NCBI GenBank assembly: GCA_002774555.1
Contig: PEYC01000017.1
Coordinates: 1 to 30,231, forward strand
Direction: 5' to 3'
Length of the DNA stretch: 30,231 bases
Source: Candidatus Nealsonbacteria bacterium CG08_land_8_20_14_0_20_36_22
GTDB taxonomy: Bacteria; Patescibacteriota; Minisyncoccia; Minisyncoccales; GWA2-38-27
Under the pieces are notes generated by a model. It did not search any database. It had not been told where the DNA came from and worked only from the letters and a program-made list of their open reading frames with translations. This document shows, piece by piece, positions 7,181 through 14,317 of the stretch; position 1 is the stretch's first letter, and every line of letters begins with the position of its first letter. The translations under genes were made by a program, and so were the position numbers.

Positions 7181-9720
7181 ATAACAAAGTTAATTAATTT
7201 ACGAGGAATAAAAATTGTTTTTTTGATTTTTTTGTCCTTTGTCCATTTTAGCACTTTCTCTTGTGATAGAGCAATTTTTTTAGCTTCGTCTTCTGGAATA
7301 TCGGCTTCAACCCCTATTTTATCACGGACTTTGCCGTTGATTTGGATAATTAAAGTTATTTTTTCTTCTTTAATTAATTTTGAATCATATTTTGGCCATT
7401 TTTGCTGACAACAAAGACCTTTAAAACCAACCCTAAACCAAAGTTCTTCTGTCAAATGGGGAGCAAAAGGACTCAAGAGAATTAAGAAGTAAGAATAAAG
7501 AATTAAGGGAATTTCTTTTTGTTTATCTAATTCGTTAGTTAAAATCATCAGCGAAGAAACTGCTGTGTTGAGTTTTAAACTCTCAATATCCTCACCAACT
7601 TTCTTTATAGTTTTATGAATTAAGCTTTCTAAATTTTGATTTTTGCTCGCCCGCAGGCGGAACTTGTTCCTTTTTGATTTTTGATTTACTTTATTTTGTA
7701 ATCTCCAAACCTTCTCTAAAAACCTCTTTGCCCCTATCGCTCCTTTAGTATCCCAGGGAATCATCTGTTCAAAAGGACCCATAAACATCTCGTAAACTCT
7801 CATTGTGTCAGCTCCGTATTCTTTGACAACCGTTTCAGGATTAATCACGTTGCCTTTGGATTTTGACATTTTAATTCCTCCCTCGCCGAGAATCATTCCA
7901 TGGCTGGTTCTTTTTTTATACGGCTCCGGACCTATTTCTTTTGGCACTGCTCCAACATCCCATAAAAACTTATAGATAAATCTTGAATACAAAAGATGCA
8001 AATTGGTGTGTTCCATTCCGCCATTATACCAATCAACCGGGAGCCAGTATTTTATTTTATTCTTATCCCAAATATATTTTTGATTTTTGCTCTTTGATTT
8101 TTGAATTCTTGGCATAGTATATGCCAAGTAGTACCAATTAGAACCTGCCCAATTTGGCATCACGTCGGTTTCTCTTTCAGCTGGTCCTTTGCATTTTGGG
8201 CATTTTGTGTTTACCCAGTTTTTAATTTTTGCTAGGGGCGATTCACCTTTCTCAGTTGGTTTGTAATCTCCAACCAGGGGTAATTTTACTGGTAAATCTT
8301 TTTCGGGAACAGCAATCCAGCCGGGATTTTGTAATTCGCCAATACTAAACTCGTTATTTTTGATTTTTGCTCTTTGATTTTTGATTTTGACCGCGCAGTT
8401 TTCGCAGAAAACAAGCGGGATAGGTTCCCCCCAATATCTTTGTCTTGAAAAAATCCAATCTCTTAGCTTATAATGAACCACTTTTTCGGCAACATTTTGA
8501 CGGGCAAGCCACTCTCCTATTCTCTCTCTGGCATCCTCTGACTTCATTCCCTCAAACCTCCTAGAATTTACCAAAATTCCTTCGCCCTCATAAGCTCCTT
8601 CTGAAAAATTGTGCTCAAAATTTTTTGGCTTTATAACTTCAATAATTGCTAAATTATATTTCTTAGCAAAATCAAAATCCCGCTGGTCGTGAGCCGGAAC
8701 AGCCATAATAGCGCCAGTTCCATATTGCATTAAGACATAGTCAGCAACAAAAATTGGAATTTCTCTGCCATTTACCGGGTTTATTGCTTTAATCCCTTTT
8801 AATTCTATGCCAGTCTTTTCTTCGGCCTCAGAAATTCTCTCTTTCTCTATTTTCTTTTTTGATTCTTTAATATATTGTTCAACAAATTTGAAATTTGAGA
8901 TTTGAGATTTGAGATTTTCAATAATTGGGTGTTCTGGCGCCAAAACTAAATAAGTACACCCAAAAAGAGTATCCGGCCTCGTCGTAAAAACCGTAATTCT
9001 TAATTCTTGATTCATAATTCTAAATTCAATTTCCGTTCCCTCGCTCTTCCCTATCCACTCATTTTGAGAGACCTTAACTCTTTCAGAATAATCAACCAGG
9101 TCCAAATCCTGAATTAATCTTTCGGCATAGTTAGTAATTTTTAACAACCATTGCTCTTTTTCTTTTCTAACCACTCCTGCCCCACACCTTTCACATTTAG
9201 CGTCAACAACCTCTTCGTTAGCCAAACCAATCTTGCAGGCCGGACACCAGTTAATCGGTATTTTTGCTTTATAGGCCAAACCGTTTTTGAAAAGCTGCAA
9301 AAATATCCATTGAGTCCATTTATAATAAGCAGGGTCAGTAGTATTAATTTCTCTGAACCAGTCAAAAGAAAGACCCAGACCTTTCTGTTGGCGTTTAAAA
9401 TAAGCCGTGTTTTTTCTGGTAGCAATTTTGGGATGAATTCCAGTTTTAATGGCGTAATTTTCTGTTGGCAAACCAAAAGCATCCCAACCCATTGGGAACA
9501 AAACATTAAAACCTTCCATCCTTCTTTTTCTAGCCACAACATCTAAACCAATATAGCTTCGGCAATGACCAACATGGAGACCTTCGCCTGATGGATAAGG
9601 AAACTCAACCAAAACATAAAATTTTAGCTTTTTTGATTTATTTTTTGCTTGGAAAACATCTTCTTTCTCCCAAATCCCCTGCCATTTTCTCTCAAGTTTT
9701 TTAGGATTGTAATTTTCCAT
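7177..9720 (-). CDS. leuS: Leucyl-tRNA synthetase with several repeat-derived inserts
   Basis: This class I synthetase charges tRNA-Leu. The HIGH motif is HVGH (in PYPSGEGLHVGH) and the KMSKS motif is KMSKSKGN. A zinc-type CPAC...CERC module precedes the CP1 editing domain (TTRPDTLFGCTYLV), and a second Cys cluster (CPKCKGPAERETD) lies before the catalytic core resumes. At 847 residues it is about normal length. Lys/Asn/Gln-rich low-complexity stretches at about residues 228-242, 266-278, 445-455, 538-549 and 676-696 coincide with DNA repeats. It heads the long minus-strand operon and has no Shine-Dalgarno. An extended -10 lies 9 nt upstream, so its mRNA is probably near-leaderless. Confidence 0.96.
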   Translation of the reverse strand: MENYNPKKLERKWQGIWEKEDVFQAKNKSKKLKFYVLVEFPYPSGEGLHVGHCRSYIGLDVVARKRRMEGFNVLFPMGWDAFGLPTENYAIKTGIHPKIATRKNTAYFKRQQKGLGLSFDWFREINTTDPAYYKWTQWIFLQLFKNGLAYKAKIPINWCPACKIGLANEEVVDAKCERCGAGVVRKEKEQWLLKITNYAERLIQDLDLVDYSERVKVSQNEWIGKSEGTEIEFRIMNQELRITVFTTRPDTLFGCTYLVLAPEHPIIENLKSQISNFKFVEQYIKESKKKIEKERISEAEEKTGIELKGIKAINPVNGREIPIFVADYVLMQYGTGAIMAVPAHDQRDFDFAKKYNLAIIEVIKPKNFEHNFSEGAYEGEGILVNSRRFEGMKSEDARERIGEWLARQNVAEKVVHYKLRDWIFSRQRYWGEPIPLVFCENCAVKIKNQRAKIKNNEFSIGELQNPGWIAVPEKDLPVKLPLVGDYKPTEKGESPLAKIKNWVNTKCPKCKGPAERETDVMPNWAGSNWYYLAYTMPRIQKSKSKNQKYIWDKNKIKYWLPVDWYNGGMEHTNLHLLYSRFIYKFLWDVGAVPKEIGPEPYKKRTSHGMILGEGGIKMSKSKGNVINPETVVKEYGADTMRVYEMFMGPFEQMIPWDTKGAIGAKRFLEKVWRLQNKVNQKSKRNKFRLRASKNQNLESLIHKTIKKVGEDIESLKLNTAVSSLMILTNELDKQKEIPLILYSYFLILLSPFAPHLTEELWFRVGFKGLCCQQKWPKYDSKLIKEEKITLIIQINGKVRDKIGVEADIPEDEAKKIALSQEKVLKWTKDKKIKKTIFIPRKLINFVI
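7634..7689. repeat. Third leuS copy of the AT repeat, interrupted by a GC palindrome
   Basis: The first 15 nt (7634-7648, TTTTGATTTTTGCTC) match the start of the 30-nt repeat. A GC-rich CGCCCGCAGGCGG palindrome (7648-7660) and a short tail follow, and then the TTTTTGATTTTTGAT pattern resumes. It looks like one repeat nested within another. The stretch encodes KSKRNKFRLRASKNQN in LeuRS. Confidence 0.6.
8075..8104. repeat. 30-nt AT-rich dispersed repeat, copy 2 (in leuS)
   Basis: This is identical over 30 nt to 8355-8384 but translated as QKSKSKNQKY. The same DNA read in another frame argues for a DNA-level insertion rather than a duplicated protein motif. Confidence 0.9.
8355..8384. repeat. 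30-nt AT-rich dispersed repeat, copy 1 (in leuS)
   Basis: This is identical over 30 nt to 8075-8104; the core reads TGATTTTTGCTCTTTGATTT on the plus strand. It is translated as KIKNQRAKIKN within LeuRS. The offset to the other copy is 280 nt, not a multiple of three, so the two copies are read in different frames. Confidence 0.9.
8887..8921. repeat. Heptanucleotide tandem inside leuS
   Basis: TTTGAAA is followed by three copies of TTTGAGA and then TTTTCAA, a strict 7-nt period. It encodes the KSQISNFKF-like stretch at about LeuRS residues 266-278, in the editing-domain region. It belongs with the other 7-nt tandems in this window. Confidence 0.8.
8993..9036. repeat. AT-rich TTAATTCTTGATTC-type repeat inside leuS
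   Basis: The plus strand shows quasi-repeats of AATTCTT/GATTC/AATTCTAAATTC. They encode the EFRIMNQELRIT stretch at about LeuRS residues 228-242. A similar TAATTAGGAATCAGGAATTA stretch lies in the intergenic gap near 19262-19281, and a related AAGAATTAAGAAC stretch lies within the inverted repeat at 16859-16918. This suggests a dispersed low-complexity family. Confidence 0.5.
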
Positions 9721-9728
9721 ATTTTTTT

Positions 9729-9757
9729 ATCATAACATAGCTTTGCCCCGTTAGAAA
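9729..9757 (-). promoter_or_regulatory. Candidate leuS operon promoter giving a 2-nt leader
   Basis: On the minus strand an extended -10 (TGT-TATGAT, hexamer 9734-9729) lies so that transcription should begin near 9722, two bases before the ATG at 9720. The -35 region (TTTCTA, 9757-9752) is weak and falls inside the CCCCGTTAGAAA palindrome. No Shine-Dalgarno is present. Confidence 0.5.
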
Positions 9758-9778
9758 GTCCTATCTTTTCTAACGGGG
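9746..9778. repeat. CCCCGTTAGAAA perfect inverted repeat upstream of leuS
   Basis: The 12-bp arms CCCCGTTAGAAA (9746-9757) and TTTCTAACGGGG (9767-9778) flank a 9-nt loop. No U-tract follows on either strand, so it is not a standard terminator. A relative with CCCCGTTAGAGAT arms lies upstream of glyS (16859-16918). Confidence 0.85.
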
Positions 9779-9868
9779 TTTGCCTTCTTTACAAAATTAA
9801 AATTTTATTATAAGTTAAATTAATTAAGTAATTGCCCTTTTAAAACCACAAAAATAAAGAGGTGAAAA

Positions 9869-10831
9869 ATGAATTCTGAAAGATATCTTCCTTTTGAGGA
9901 AAAGATAATTGAATTGGATAGACAAATAGCTGAATTAAAAAAACTATCTTTACAAAAAAACATTGATTACTCGACTGACGTTTGTAGGATTTGGCGGAAA
10001 AAAATCAAAGAGCTTACCAAAATTTACTCAAATCTAACTGCCTGGCAAATTGTTCAAGTAGCTCGCCATGCTCAAAGACCGACCTTAACTGATTATCTTA
10101 ACCTAATGGTCCAAGATTTTCGGGGACTACATGGTGACCGAAAATTCGGTGATGATAAAGCAATCATCACGGGACTCGGACGAATAGAAAAAGAAAAAGT
10201 GATGATTGTGGGTCACAATAAAGGTAAAACATTGAAAGAAAAAGAGGCCTGTAATTTTGGGATGCCCAATCCCGAAGGTTACCGCAAGGCGCTTTTAAAA
10301 ATGAAGTTCGCTGAAAAATTCGGTATTCCTATTGTTACGTTTATTGATACACCGGGAGCTCATCCGGGTATTGAAGCTGAAGAAAGAGCTCAGACTCAAG
10401 CAATCGCGGTTAACCTCGCAGAAATGTCTCGCTTAAAAGTACCCATAATCTGCATCGTTATTAGTGAAGGTGGTTCGGGTGGAGCGCTCGGTATAGGTGT
10501 TGGCGACCGGCTGGCAATGCTGGAATTTGCTTATTATTCAGTAATTTCACCTGAAGGCTGTGCTGCAATTTTGTGGCGTAATGGCTCTAAAGCCGAAGAA
10601 GCCGCTAAGGCCTTGAAATTAACCAGTAAAGATTTGCTTAAACTTGGTTTGGTTGATGTAGTTATCCCAGAGCCATTAGGTGGAGCTCATCGTAATGTTC
10701 ATGACACTATTTATAATGTCAAAAACTATATCCTCAAAACATTAAGAGAGCTAAAACGTCTGAAAACCGAAGCCCTCCTTGAAAAACGATACCAAAAATT
10801 ACGTGCCATCGGTAGTATTTTTCAAAAATAA
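9869..10831 (+). CDS. accA: Acetyl-CoA carboxylase carboxyltransferase alpha subunit
   Basis: AccA and AccD together transfer CO2 from biotin-BCCP to acetyl-CoA to make malonyl-CoA. The 320-residue product has the family's coiled N-terminus (IIELDRQIAEL), then ARHAQRPTLTDYL, FGMPNPEGYRKALLKMK, FIDTPGAHPGIEAEERAQ, EGGSGGALGIGVGD and SPEGCAAILWR. The start is set by a good Shine-Dalgarno (AAAGAGGTG before ATG 9869). It stands alone on the plus strand between minus-strand operons, with no accD, accB or accC nearby. A weak promoter (TTTACA, 15-nt spacer, TATAAG at 9788-9814) may drive it. Codons look somewhat more GC-rich than neighbours, and no repeat insert is present, which would fit later acquisition. 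Confidence 0.95.
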   Translation: MNSERYLPFEEKIIELDRQIAELKKLSLQKNIDYSTDVCRIWRKKIKELTKIYSNLTAWQIVQVARHAQRPTLTDYLNLMVQDFRGLHGDRKFGDDKAIITGLGRIEKEKVMIVGHNKGKTLKEKEACNFGMPNPEGYRKALLKMKFAEKFGIPIVTFIDTPGAHPGIEAEERAQTQAIAVNLAEMSRLKVPIICIVISEGGSGGALGIGVGDRLAMLEFAYYSVISPEGCAAILWRNGSKAEEAAKALKLTSKDLLKLGLVDVVIPEPLGGAHRNVHDTIYNVKNYILKTLRELKRLKTEALLEKRYQKLRAIGSIFQK

Positions 10832-10861
10832 AGGCCTGTTCATAATCTGAATAGGCCTTTT
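10830..10861. terminator. Bidirectional intrinsic terminator between accA and tatD
   Basis: The arms AAAGGCCT (10830-10837) and AGGCCTTT (10853-10860) are followed by T-rich sequence on both strands (TTTTGCGTTTT on plus, TTTATTTTTG on minus). The hairpin includes the last codons of tatD, so the two convergent genes share it. Confidence 0.8.
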
Positions 10862-11628
10862 GCGTTTTGGGCAGTGATTTCAGCTACTTTTTGGAAATCT
10901 AAATTTTTTATTTTAGCGATTTCTTCGGCAATATATTTTACGAAAATCGGTTCGTTGCGCCCGCCTTCGTCCCGCTTTTCAGCGGGACTTCGGCGAGCCA
11001 AGGGCGGAGTTAAATAAGGGCAGTCAGTTTCCACAAGAATTCTCTCAAGAGGCGTCTTTTTAATTACTTCATTCAAATCCAATTTATAAATTATCCCATT
11101 GAATCCCAAATAAAATCCCATATCTAAATATTCTTTTGCCTGCTTCCATTTTCCGGTGAAACAATGGATTACCCCGTGAATCTGATTATTTTTTAAAATT
11201 TCCAGCAAATCCTCGTGGGCTTTTCTGCAATGAAAAATCACTGGTAATTCCAATTCCTTGGATAAGCCAAGTTGTTCCAAGAAAACCTCTTTTTGTTTTT
11301 CTTTGAATAATCCATACTCTCTATCATAATCCAAGCCAATCTCTCCAATTGCCACCACTTTCCCTCCTTCGCCAAAGCTACGGAGGGCAAGTTTTTTATA
11401 TTTTTCTTTATCAAAAACTTCATCTTTTGCATGAATTGGGTGGAGCCCGATTGCCCCAAAAACTCCTTTCTTATATTTTTCCGCAATTTCTACTGCTTTC
11501 TTGCTTGTCTCATATTTTGACCCGACATTTATGAGCCAAACATTCTCAGCGAGCGAACGTTTAACAACTTCTTCTAAGTCATTTTTAAATGCCTTGAAAT
11601 TAAGATGAGCGTGGGTATCAATTAGCAT
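10840..11628 (-). CDS. tatD: TatD-family metal-dependent hydrolase (DNase-like)
   Basis: The 262-residue TIM-barrel hydrolase has the family motifs in order: DTHAHLNF (two metal His), GEIGLDYDREY, IFHCRKAHED, IHCFTG and VETDCPYLTPP. TatD proteins are 3'-5' exonucleases/DNases with a repair or turnover role. Two GC palindromes are inserted in frame: one encodes LALRSFGEGGK (about residues 80-89), and one encodes LARRSPAEKRDEGGR just after the catalytic TDCPYLTPP motif (about 211-223). A strong promoter places the transcription start at the A of the ATG, so the mRNA is predicted to be leaderless; no Shine-Dalgarno is visible. Confidence 0.92.
   Translation of the reverse strand: MLIDTHAHLNFKAFKNDLEEVVKRSLAENVWLINVGSKYETSKKAVEIAEKYKKGVFGAIGLHPIHAKDEVFDKEKYKKLALRSFGEGGKVVAIGEIGLDYDREYGLFKEKQKEVFLEQLGLSKELELPVIFHCRKAHEDLLEILKNNQIHGVIHCFTGKWKQAKEYLDMGFYLGFNGIIYKLDLNEVIKKTPLERILVETDCPYLTPPLARRSPAEKRDEGGRNEPIFVKYIAEEIAKIKNLDFQKVAEITAQNAKGLFRL
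10960..10995. repeat. GC-rich palindromic element in tatD (C-terminal)
   Basis: CGCC-TTC-GTCCCGC-TTTTCA-GCGGGAC-TTC-GGCG. It has the same GTCCCGC/GCGGGAC inner arm as the argS element and nearly the same arm as the second iorA element. Confidence 0.85.
11362..11387. repeat. CCCTCC...GGAGGG palindromic element in tatD (N-terminal)
   Basis: The outer arms CCCTCC and GGAGGG flank TTCGCCAAAGCTAC. It encodes LALRSFGEGG. Its TTCG spacing resembles the CCCGCC elements, but the arms differ, so it may be a subfamily. Confidence 0.7.
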
Positions 11629-11634
11629 ACTTAA

Positions 11635-11663
11635 ATTTTAACTAAAATTTTTATTAAATTCAA
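11635..11663 (-). promoter_or_regulatory. tatD promoter predicting a leaderless mRNA
   Basis: On the minus strand: -35 TTGAAT (11663-11658), a 17-nt spacer, and -10 TAAAAT (11640-11635). Counting 7 nt from the -10 puts +1 at 11628, the A of the start codon. Confidence 0.65.
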
Positions 11664-11693
11664 GAAAAAAGCGTGGCCTTCGGCCACGCTTTG
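11662..11693 (-). terminator. Intrinsic terminator downstream of metG
   Basis: A stem of AAAGCGTGGCC/GGCCACGCTTT with a 3-nt loop is followed on the minus strand by TTTTTTCTTG. It ends metG transcription, and the tatD -35 lies partly within its T-tract. The 100 nt between it and the metG stop hold nothing I recognise. Confidence 0.85.
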
Positions 11694-11795
11694 AAATGGC
11701 TATTCCCTAGATTTTTTACTTGTTAAAAAACTACTATCTTTGATTGAACAGTTTAACAAACCGGCAAATCTTTGTCAAATTTTTTATCTCTTTCG

Positions 11796-13232
11796 CTAAA
11801 TTCTCGGAAACAATGGTTTTGCTTTTTTGATTTTGCCTTCTAATTGTTTGAGTATCTTTTCTGATGTCTCTGGTAAAAATGGCTGAAGTAAATTAGCTAT
11901 AGTAGCTAAGACAATCAACAGATTATTAATAACTTTTTGGTCCTTAGTCCCCCAGGGTTTTTCTTGCTCAATATATTTATCACAAAAGCCAATCAAACCC
12001 CAAATCGCTCTCAAAGCTTCGTTAAATTTAAACTCCTCTAATGCTTTTCTGTAATCTTTTTGGGTTTTATTTATAACTTTTTGAAAATTGGAGTTTGAAA
12101 ATTTATTGAAAATTGAAAATTGAAAATTGAAAATTTCAGCTAATTTTTGTACTCTCGCCACTAAATTCCCAATTCCTGAGGCCAAATCCGCGTTATATCT
12201 CTCTTCAAACTTCTCATAAGTAAAATCTCCGTCATCAGTTGGAGGAATCTCCCGCAAAAGATAATATCTGACAGCGTCTATGCCATACTTTTCAACCAAC
12301 TCAAAAGGATCAATCACATTTCCCAATGATTTTGACATTTTTTGGCCACCGAAAGTTATAAATCCGTGGACGAATATATTTTTAGGTAACTCCAAACCCA
12401 AAGATAATAGCATTGCCGGCCAAAATATAGTATGAAACTTCATTATATCTTTTCCTAAACAATGAACATCTGCTGGCCAATATTTTTTGAATTGTTCGTC
12501 CTCTTTATAGTACCCGATAGCAGAAATATAATTTGGGAGAGCATCGCACCAGACATATAAAATTTGAGATGGATCGCCCGGCACTGCAAATCCCCAGTAT
12601 TTATCTTTTGTTCTTGAAAAACTAACGTCTTCTAACCCCTGCTTTATCATTGATAATGTTTCATTCTTTCTTGTCTTTGGAATAATTTTTAATTCATCTT
12701 TTTCAACCAATTTCTCTATTTTTGCGGCATATTTTGAAAGCCGGAAAAAATAATTTTCTTCCTCAATTGATTCTACTTCTTTCTGATGAATAGGACATTT
12801 GCCATCTTCTAAATCTTTTTCTGTAATAAATGCTTCACAACCAGCGCAGTAAAAACCTTTATATTTTTTTTTATAGATATCACCGCTTTCCTCCAGTTTT
12901 TTCCATACTTTTTCTACTGCTGGCTTATGTCTTATTTCATCTGTAGTTCTAATAAAATCGTTATTGAAAATATTTAAAATTTTATTTAATGCTCTGAATT
13001 TTTCTGATATTTCATCAGCAAATTCTTTCGGCTCCTTGCCTACTTCTCTTGCTGCTCTTAAAGTTTTGATGCCATGTTCATCTGTTCCTGTCAAAAAAAA
13101 TACGTCTTCTCCTAAAAGACGGTGATAGCGAGCTAAAACATCCGCTTGAATTAATTCTAAAGCAAACCCTATGTGAGGAGGGGCATTAGTATAAGCAATG
13201 CTGGTTGTAATATAGAACTTTTTTTTAGCCAT
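11796..13232 (-). CDS. metG: Methionyl-tRNA synthetase (short form, no C-terminal tRNA-binding domain)
   Basis: This class I synthetase charges initiator and elongator tRNA-Met. The HIGH region is PPHIGFALELIQADV, the zinc knuckle is CAGCEAFIT...CPIHQ, the anticodon-side block contains DALPNYISAIGY, and KMSKS is KMSKSLGN. The 478-residue product ends at LFPRI, so the EMAP-like dimerisation domain of longer MetRS is absent. An insert at about residues 366-376 (NFQFSIFN) comes from a TTGAAAA heptamer tandem. A hairpin carrying GGAGGT lies just upstream of the ATG. No free Shine-Dalgarno is visible. Confidence 0.95.
   Translation of the reverse strand: MAKKKFYITTSIAYTNAPPHIGFALELIQADVLARYHRLLGEDVFFLTGTDEHGIKTLRAAREVGKEPKEFADEISEKFRALNKILNIFNNDFIRTTDEIRHKPAVEKVWKKLEESGDIYKKKYKGFYCAGCEAFITEKDLEDGKCPIHQKEVESIEEENYFFRLSKYAAKIEKLVEKDELKIIPKTRKNETLSMIKQGLEDVSFSRTKDKYWGFAVPGDPSQILYVWCDALPNYISAIGYYKEDEQFKKYWPADVHCLGKDIMKFHTIFWPAMLLSLGLELPKNIFVHGFITFGGQKMSKSLGNVIDPFELVEKYGIDAVRYYLLREIPPTDDGDFTYEKFEERYNADLASGIGNLVARVQKLAEIFNFQFSIFNKFSNSNFQKVINKTQKDYRKALEEFKFNEALRAIWGLIGFCDKYIEQEKPWGTKDQKVINNLLIVLATIANLLQPFLPETSEKILKQLEGKIKKAKPLFPRI
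12106..12133. repeat. Four tandem TTGAAAA heptamers in metG
   Basis: There are exactly four consecutive TTGAAAA units, preceded by degenerate copies (TTGAAAATTGGAG, TTTGAAAATT). On the coding strand they give a NFQFSIFN pattern. The same unit with the same copy number occurs in argS at 27104-27131. Confidence 0.9.
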
Positions 13233-13238
13233 AATCTT

Positions 13239-13262
13239 AAAAGGAGGTCCGACCTCCTTTTA
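13239..13262. terminator. AAAAGGAGGT-CCG-ACCTCCTTTT hairpin between the permease gene and metG
   Basis: The stem has 10 bp with a 3-nt loop and ends 6 nt before the metG ATG on the minus strand. It can end the glyS-M16-permease transcript (TTTTAAGATT follows on minus) or act as a leader hairpin for metG. Its 5' arm holds a perfect GGAGGT that would be base-paired. A TATGAT hexamer just upstream on the minus strand could start a metG mRNA at this hairpin. Confidence 0.55.
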
Positions 13263-13288
13263 ATTTTATCATAAATTTAATTTTTTAT

Positions 13289-14317
13289 CTATAGGATTTC
13301 TATTTTCTTCTCTTTTCTTTTTTGCAAAAATTCTTTTAGGAATTCAAATAATATTCCAAATAAAGGAACGGCTAAAACAGCACCTAACAACCCCCAAAGA
13401 TGACCGCCGACTACCAAAGAGAGCAAAACCAAAGCTGGAGGTAAACCAACGAATTTTTTCATTAAAATTGGAGATAAAATACTATTCTCTATCTGCTGAA
13501 TTAAAATGAAGGCAATTAAAACCAAGATTCCTTTCAATGGTTCTGTTGGAAAAATTATAAAAAATAAAATAACTCCTGTTAAAAGAGGCCCAATATAAGG
13601 AATAAAATTAAACACGCCGGCGAAAAGAGCCAAAGTAAAAGGATACTCTATGCCAAAAAGAAGAAAAGCGACATAAGAAGCCACGCCAATAAATATACAA
13701 GCTAAAATTCTAGCGCCAAACCAGCCAGCTACCTTCTTTTGGCATCTTGCCCAAACATCCAAAACCTGGGCTTCGTATTTTTTAGGGAAAAGAAGAATTA
13801 AGGTTTTTTCAACCGCCTTTTCTTCTAAAGAAAGAAAAATAGCCGTAATAACAACAAATATGGTTACGAAAACTCCGCCGAAAATAGTAAATAAAACATT
13901 AAAAATATTCTCTGCCATTTTTTCCAGAGTATCGCCCAAAATTCTAAGGAAACTTTCAATATTCTCAAACGCCTGAAAACCGAATCCCCGCAATAATGGA
14001 GAGATTTTTTCAAAATATTGAGGGAAAAATCCTAAAAATGCCTTGATTTCAACAATAAACAAGGGTACCACCAAATAAATCAACAAACTTAATATTCCAA
14101 AAATCCCAACATAAATTAAAATTACTGCTCCGACCCGAGGGAGCCTTCTTCTTTGAAAAAAATTAACAACCGGATTAAATAAAATGGAAATTGTTAGGGC
14201 AAAAACAAACCAAATCAGAATTTCTCTTATTGAAAAAAGAATATAGAAAATAAGCACGGCAACAGAAATTTTCAAAATAGTCCGCCAGGAAATGTCTAAA
14301 ATTTTCTCATTGTCCAT
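13289..14317 (-). CDS. AI-2E family (PerM/YdbI-type) membrane permease
   Basis: The 342-residue, very hydrophobic protein has the family's layout: two N-terminal helices, an amphipathic soluble segment (roughly residues 75-140), then five or so C-terminal helices. These include the GVFNFIPYIGPLLTGV and PLFGILFEFLKEFL-type segments typical of AI-2E family transporters. Family members have been linked to quorum-signal export and to Na+/H+ exchange, so the cargo is uncertain. It overlaps the upstream M16 peptidase gene by 22 nt, so the two are translationally coupled. Confidence 0.88.
   Translation of the reverse strand: MDNEKILDISWRTILKISVAVLIFYILFSIREILIWFVFALTISILFNPVVNFFQRRRLPRVGAVILIYVGIFGILSLLIYLVVPLFIVEIKAFLGFFPQYFEKISPLLRGFGFQAFENIESFLRILGDTLEKMAENIFNVLFTIFGGVFVTIFVVITAIFLSLEEKAVEKTLILLFPKKYEAQVLDVWARCQKKVAGWFGARILACIFIGVASYVAFLLFGIEYPFTLALFAGVFNFIPYIGPLLTGVILFFIIFPTEPLKGILVLIAFILIQQIENSILSPILMKKFVGLPPALVLLSLVVGGHLWGLLGAVLAVPLFGILFEFLKEFLQKRKEKKIEIL

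Noticed and set aside
9141..9546. ORFs of about 130 residues on both strands within leuS
   Set aside because: Both lie inside the well-supported LeuRS frame and encode no recognisable domain.
9746..9778. T-box riboswitch or terminator upstream of leuS
   Set aside because: There is no specifier loop, no T-box sequence and no U-tract, and the predicted transcript starts downstream of it.
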